A DNA stretch of 7,933 bases from NCBI GenBank assembly GCA_021836925.1, contig JAKBHG010000026.1:1-7933 (forward strand). The letters run 5' to 3'. This document shows positions 4,993 to 7,933 of the stretch, piece by piece (within the stretch, counting starts at the first letter, position 1; every line of letters begins with the position of its first letter). The stretch is from Microcaldota archaeon (GTDB lineage Archaea > Micrarchaeota > Micrarchaeia > Micrarchaeales > Micrarchaeaceae). A program made the translations under genes and the position numbers. The notes under the pieces are model-generated. The model was given only the letters and a program-made list of their open reading frames with translations, had not been told where the DNA came from and made no database searches.

Positions 4993-7875
4993 ATGCTCAG
5001 CCTGAGAACCAAGAGGGACAGCGGCCAGATTGCATTCGAGTTCCTCATCGTATACTCGTTCATACTCGTCGTTTTTGTAGTCGTGTTCCTGCTAATAGTG
5101 TCGCAGAGGGTCGTCTCGCTGAACGCGCAGCAGTACTCCAACCTGCAGCTGCTGGCGCAGAACGTAGCCTCTTACATTGACCAGGCTGTCTCCGCTGGCA
5201 ACGGCTACAACACGACCATCCCTCTGCTCACGAGCCTTGGAACAATCCCTTACAACCTGACCATATCATCGACAGGCGTGGTTATGGCCAGCCTTAAGAT
5301 CGGCGCGCAGATAATCAGCGCGCAGGCTTTCAGCAGCGCGAGGAGCATAGTGGTGAACGGCACTCCGGCTTCCGGAAGCACAAACGGGATACGGCTAACC
5401 CTTGTCCCCACGACAGGAGTGCTGACGGTCACAAACCTCAAGGGAGTGATATTCGTGGACAGCGCTCCTGCACAGGTATCGCAGCTCGCGCAGCATATGG
5501 GCGTGGTTAACATAGAAAGGGTGCGGGGCGCGACACTTGATGGGAATTCGTGTGCTGTCGGCAGAGGCGCTCTCCTCAACAGCACGCCAAACTTTACGAT
5601 AAGCTCCTGGGTTTACCTTAGTTCATATGCGGGAAACCAGACAGTATACTCTGAAGGCGGCGACCCGATGCGCACTGCTGCGCTGTTTGTGAACTCTAGC
5701 GGTGCGCCGTGCATTGAGACGTTCAACAAGCTCAGAACCCCGGGCAACCTTACGTTCTGCGCACGCAGCCTGACCATCCCGACTAAGTCATGGGCTTTTC
5801 TGGCTGCTACGCTAACTGGGGGAACCGCAGGCAGCGGCTTTCTCTCACTCTATGCCAACAATCTTACCGCAAGCGGGACACTGCAGGAAGAGCGTGCTAT
5901 TACGGCTAACTCGCTCGGGATAGGGTGCAATATAGGCTACCTTCAAGGAGAGCCTTTCAACGGGATAAACGGCGCGATAGCGAACCTGCAGATCTATAAC
6001 ACGACCCTGCAGCAGGCGCAGGTCAGCGCGCTCTACAAGGAAGGCATCGGCGCATTCCCATTCCCTGCCGTTTCCAACGCGCTCCTTGCATGGTATCCGT
6101 TCGACGGGAATGCAAACGACTACAGCGGCAACGGAAGGCATGCATTCCCCTCAAACATCAGCTATGAGAATGTTGCGCAGATAATGGTGCGCACAACAAA
6201 CGCGAACGGCACCGCGCCAACGAACGGGACTGTAGGGCAGTCCGGAGCGCTCACCGGATTCGTGGCGAGCGCCGGATCTCTTGGAGCGCACAATCTGTCG
6301 TTCGAGAATGAGACTTCATGCGGGAATCTGCAGAGCGCCTTCCTCTCCACAAACGCTTTGCAGGGGATAAATGTGACAATAACAGGATTCAACGGAAACA
6401 GCACATATCTTACAGGCTGCGAGTTCACGCCTGGATTAAAGAGCGACCTAGTGGGATGGTGGCCTCTTGACGAAGGGTACGGGACAGTTGCCCATGACCT
6501 GAGCGGCAGCTACAACCGCCTTGCCGCACCAGGATCGCTCGATGGATATCCTGGATGGTCCATTGCAGATGCGAACATCACCAACTTCCAGACAAGGATG
6601 TTCGATGGAAATGCGGGTACGAACATCACGGTGCTGCAGAGCAATGCATACAACGGCATAGTCGCGAACGGCACCGTTTCGGTAGTCGCATGGGTATATG
6701 AGGGCGGGGCGATCGTCACCGGGCACACGAACAACCTCCCTCCCCTGTATATGATTACCAGCCAGGGGATATTCGGGGACGAGCAGAATGTTAGCGGAGC
6801 GCTTTCCAACGGCTTTGAGCTCGGGATATCAAGCGGAAGGTGCTCGATCGCTTTCATAGTGGGGAGAGGGGAGGTATACGCGTCCAATACGACTTGCATT
6901 AATGGCATCGATATCGGGGTACCCCTAAAGAGATGGATCATGATTGCAGGAACCTATGACAAGAGCAGCGGGGTGGCGAGCCTCTATCTCGGCGACAAGC
7001 TTATCTCTTCTAGAAATATCGGCAGGCAGGACCTCAGCTCATCAATACCTTTAAGCATAGGCAGCGACCGCATATCAACCGCGCCAGATGTTTTCAACGG
7101 CTCGATATCCAATGTGCAGTTCTACGGCGCTACGCTGAACCAATCGCAGATAAGCCGTCTCTACTCTCAGGGTGTGAGCGGTGCACCGCAGGGCGCATCC
7201 CTCCTCGGGTGGTGGACCATTGACGGGAATACCAACGACTACAGCGCGAACGCGAACAATGGAATATCTACGAGCAGCGCGTGGGCAAATGTTGGATTCG
7301 ACAACTACACAGTCGCGAATCCTGAATACGCAGCCGTCTTTAATCCTTCAAGCGCAAACGACTTGCAGAGCAGCGGAAGCGTAACCCTTCCGATAACGAA
7401 CCAGATGACGGTCACCGCGTGGATAAAGCCGGGGCAGCAGGCCGGCAAGTACTACAACGGGATCTTCAGGTATGGGCCTGGCGGCGTCTGCCCGCTCGGC
7501 GTCGACGGCACGTTCCAGATTGGCATACAGAAATCCGGAGTTCCAGAGTTCGATTCTTGGTGCGACCCGTTTGTCGAGCAGCATGGGCCGTCGGTCAACA
7601 GGAACTCCTGGAACTTCATCGCAGGCGTGCTCAACGGGCAGAAGATAGACCTGTTCCTGAACGGGCTCTGGATGAACGGGACGCTTGCGGGGATTGCGAA
7701 TATACGGCCCGGCAATATAATCATAGGATCGAACGACTCGTCCGTCGCGGGAGGATTCTTCAACGGATCCATCTCTGACGTGCAGGTGTACAACACTACC
7801 CTTACTTCGCAGCAGATACTGCAGCTCTATGAGCAGGGCCTGCCGCTGATGAGCAGGGTGAACGTGAGCGGATGA
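4993..7875 (+). CDS. Large surface protein: class III (pilin-type) signal plus three LamG-like domains
   Basis: I do not know a named ortholog. The 960-residue product starts with a class III signal: basic RTKRDSG, predicted cleavage after Gly11, then QIAFEFLIVY with Glu16 at the +5 pilin position and a hydrophobic segment to about residue 36. This predicts processing by a prepilin peptidase and export with the helix in the membrane or in a filament. A linker (40-170) leads to three LamG/concanavalin-like modules. Module A is at about 172-351, B at 484-727 and C at 737-949. Each ends in a shared tail (NG(A/S)I..(L/V)Q.Y..TL, then LY..G). Heads rich in Trp (W367, W489-W490, W740-W741) mark module starts, but the head at 363-386 has no module of its own. 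Ten cysteines and 30 N-X-S/T sequons fit an extracellular glycoprotein. LamG folds often bind glycans, so adhesion is plausible but inferred. There is no ribosome-binding site, which suggests leaderless initiation. Confidence 0.88.
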   Translation: MLSLRTKRDSGQIAFEFLIVYSFILVVFVVVFLLIVSQRVVSLNAQQYSNLQLLAQNVASYIDQAVSAGNGYNTTIPLLTSLGTIPYNLTISSTGVVMASLKIGAQIISAQAFSSARSIVVNGTPASGSTNGIRLTLVPTTGVLTVTNLKGVIFVDSAPAQVSQLAQHMGVVNIERVRGATLDGNSCAVGRGALLNSTPNFTISSWVYLSSYAGNQTVYSEGGDPMRTAALFVNSSGAPCIETFNKLRTPGNLTFCARSLTIPTKSWAFLAATLTGGTAGSGFLSLYANNLTASGTLQEERAITANSLGIGCNIGYLQGEPFNGINGAIANLQIYNTTLQQAQVSALYKEGIGAFPFPAVSNALLAWYPFDGNANDYSGNGRHAFPSNISYENVAQIMVRTTNANGTAPTNGTVGQSGALTGFVASAGSLGAHNLSFENETSCGNLQSAFLSTNALQGINVTITGFNGNSTYLTGCEFTPGLKSDLVGWWPLDEGYGTVAHDLSGSYNRLAAPGSLDGYPGWSIADANITNFQTRMFDGNAGTNITVLQSNAYNGIVANGTVSVVAWVYEGGAIVTGHTNNLPPLYMITSQGIFGDEQNVSGALSNGFELGISSGRCSIAFIVGRGEVYASNTTCINGIDIGVPLKRWIMIAGTYDKSSGVASLYLGDKLISSRNIGRQDLSSSIPLSIGSDRISTAPDVFNGSISNVQFYGATLNQSQISRLYSQGVSGAPQGASLLGWWTIDGNTNDYSANANNGISTSSAWANVGFDNYTVANPEYAAVFNPSSANDLQSSGSVTLPITNQMTVTAWIKPGQQAGKYYNGIFRYGPGGVCPLGVDGTFQIGIQKSGVPEFDSWCDPFVEQHGPSVNRNSWNFIAGVLNGQKIDLFLNGLWMNGTLAGIANIRPGNIIIGSNDSSVAGGFFNGSISDVQVYNTTLTSQQILQLYEQGLPLMSRVNVSG
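5506..6045 (+). repeat. LamG-like module A of the surface protein
   Basis: Residues about 172-351. The core contains FTISSWVYLSS and SWAFLAATL, a Cys pair 240/256 plus Cys187 and Cys312, and the tail NGAIANLQIYNTTL, then LYKEG. It lacks the WxPxD head seen at the other modules. Confidence 0.7.
6079..6150 (+). repeat. Orphan LamG head (residues 363-386)
   Basis: LLAWYPFDGNANDYSGN is the classic opening of a LamG module and resembles the module C head. The roughly 95 residues after it lack the aromatic core and tail of a LamG domain, and a new head begins at residue 486. Confidence 0.65.
6442..7173 (+). repeat. LamG-like module B of the surface protein
   Basis: Residues about 484-727. Head LVGWWPLDEG, core TVSVVAWVYE and RWIMIAGTYD, Cys pair 617/635, tail FNGSISNVQFYGATL, then LYSQG. 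This is the most complete module and has an insertion-rich first half. Confidence 0.75.
7201..7839 (+). repeat. LamG-like module C of the surface protein
   Basis: Residues about 737-949. Head LLGWWTIDGNTNDYS, core MTVTAWIKPG and SWNFIAGVL, Cys pair 833/857, tail FNGSISDVQVYNTTL, then LYEQG. The protein ends 11 residues later, so no C-terminal membrane anchor is present. Confidence 0.75.
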
Positions 7876-7879
7876 ACAT

Positions 7880-7884
7880 GGTGA
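7880..7884 (+). promoter_or_regulatory. Ribosome-binding site of the last, partial gene (GGTGA)
   Basis: This is the fullest match in the window to the archaeal anti-Shine-Dalgarno complement, four bases before ATG 7889. It supports the call of a real gene although only 15 codons are visible. Confidence 0.75.
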
Positions 7885-7888
7885 CAAC

Positions 7889-7933
7889 ATGATTACCTAC
7901 AAAAAGGGGCAGTTCTGGAGCATAGACGTGATA
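7889..7933 (+). CDS. Start of a second class III signal-peptide protein (cut by the window end)
   Basis: Only 15 codons are visible: ATG 7889 and a product beginning MITYKKGQFWSIDVI. The start is well supported by a full GGTGA at 7880-7884 with the usual four-base spacer. Two lysines, then Gly-Gln and a hydrophobic run with an acidic residue at +6 after a predicted Gly/Gln cut (Asp13), resemble archaeal class III signals of the KGQ.WS.D type. It follows the LamG protein by 13 bases and is probably co-transcribed with it. The product cannot be named; a small pilin-like or membrane-anchored partner is the inference. Confidence 0.6.
   Translation, partial: MITYKKGQFWSIDVI

Noticed and set aside
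7348..7890. 180-residue open frame on the - strand in the LamG gene
   Set aside because: Opposes module C of the LamG protein, whose + strand frame shows repeated domain structure; the antisense product has no recognisable motif.
1..7933. tRNA, rRNA, CRISPR arrays, insertion sequences
   Set aside because: The window is almost fully covered by protein genes, gaps are at most 41 bases, and no regular short repeats, terminal inverted repeats or transposase-like products were seen.

Overview
This window is archaeal. The ribosomal proteins include families restricted to Archaea and Eukarya (S4e, eL32, eL19), embedded in a prokaryote-style operon. An exosome Csl4 protein and an archaeal RNA polymerase subunit L follow. 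Ribosome-binding sites are of the GGTGA type expected from an archaeal 16S 3' end, and the surface proteins carry class III (pilin-type) signal peptides. A pilin-like LamG surface protein of the 'GQ..FEFL' type, together with a shortened ribosomal operon, makes a DPANN lineage (Micrarchaeota or a relative) my best guess. That is inference; no phylogeny was run.

Layout: all genes are on the + strand and tightly packed. Bases 1-3971 are the distal part of the archaeal S10/spc ribosomal cluster: the end of S4e, then uL5, uS14, uS8, uL6, eL32, eL19, uL18 and uS5, with gaps of 4-25 bases or a 4-base overlap. In most archaea uS5 is followed by uL30, uL15 and SecY. Here 4010-4951 instead holds an exosome Csl4 subunit and RNA polymerase subunit L. 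The operon therefore joins translation, RNA decay and transcription.

After rpoL there is a T-rich 41-base gap with a TATA-like element and no ribosome-binding site. A 960-residue surface protein (4993-7875) follows. It has a pilin-type N-terminus, three LamG-like beta-sandwich modules, an orphan fourth module head, paired cysteines and 30 N-glycosylation sequons. The last 45 bases start a second gene with a class III signal peptide. A cell-surface cluster therefore begins directly behind the housekeeping operon.

Translation signals are unusually regular: six genes have GTGA followed by exactly four bases and then the start codon. This pattern was used to choose several starts, including a TTG start for uS5. 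No stretch longer than 300 bases lacks a gene. I saw no tRNA, rRNA, CRISPR array or insertion sequence. The most novel part is the surface cluster; the rest is a well-conserved housekeeping operon with a few oddities.
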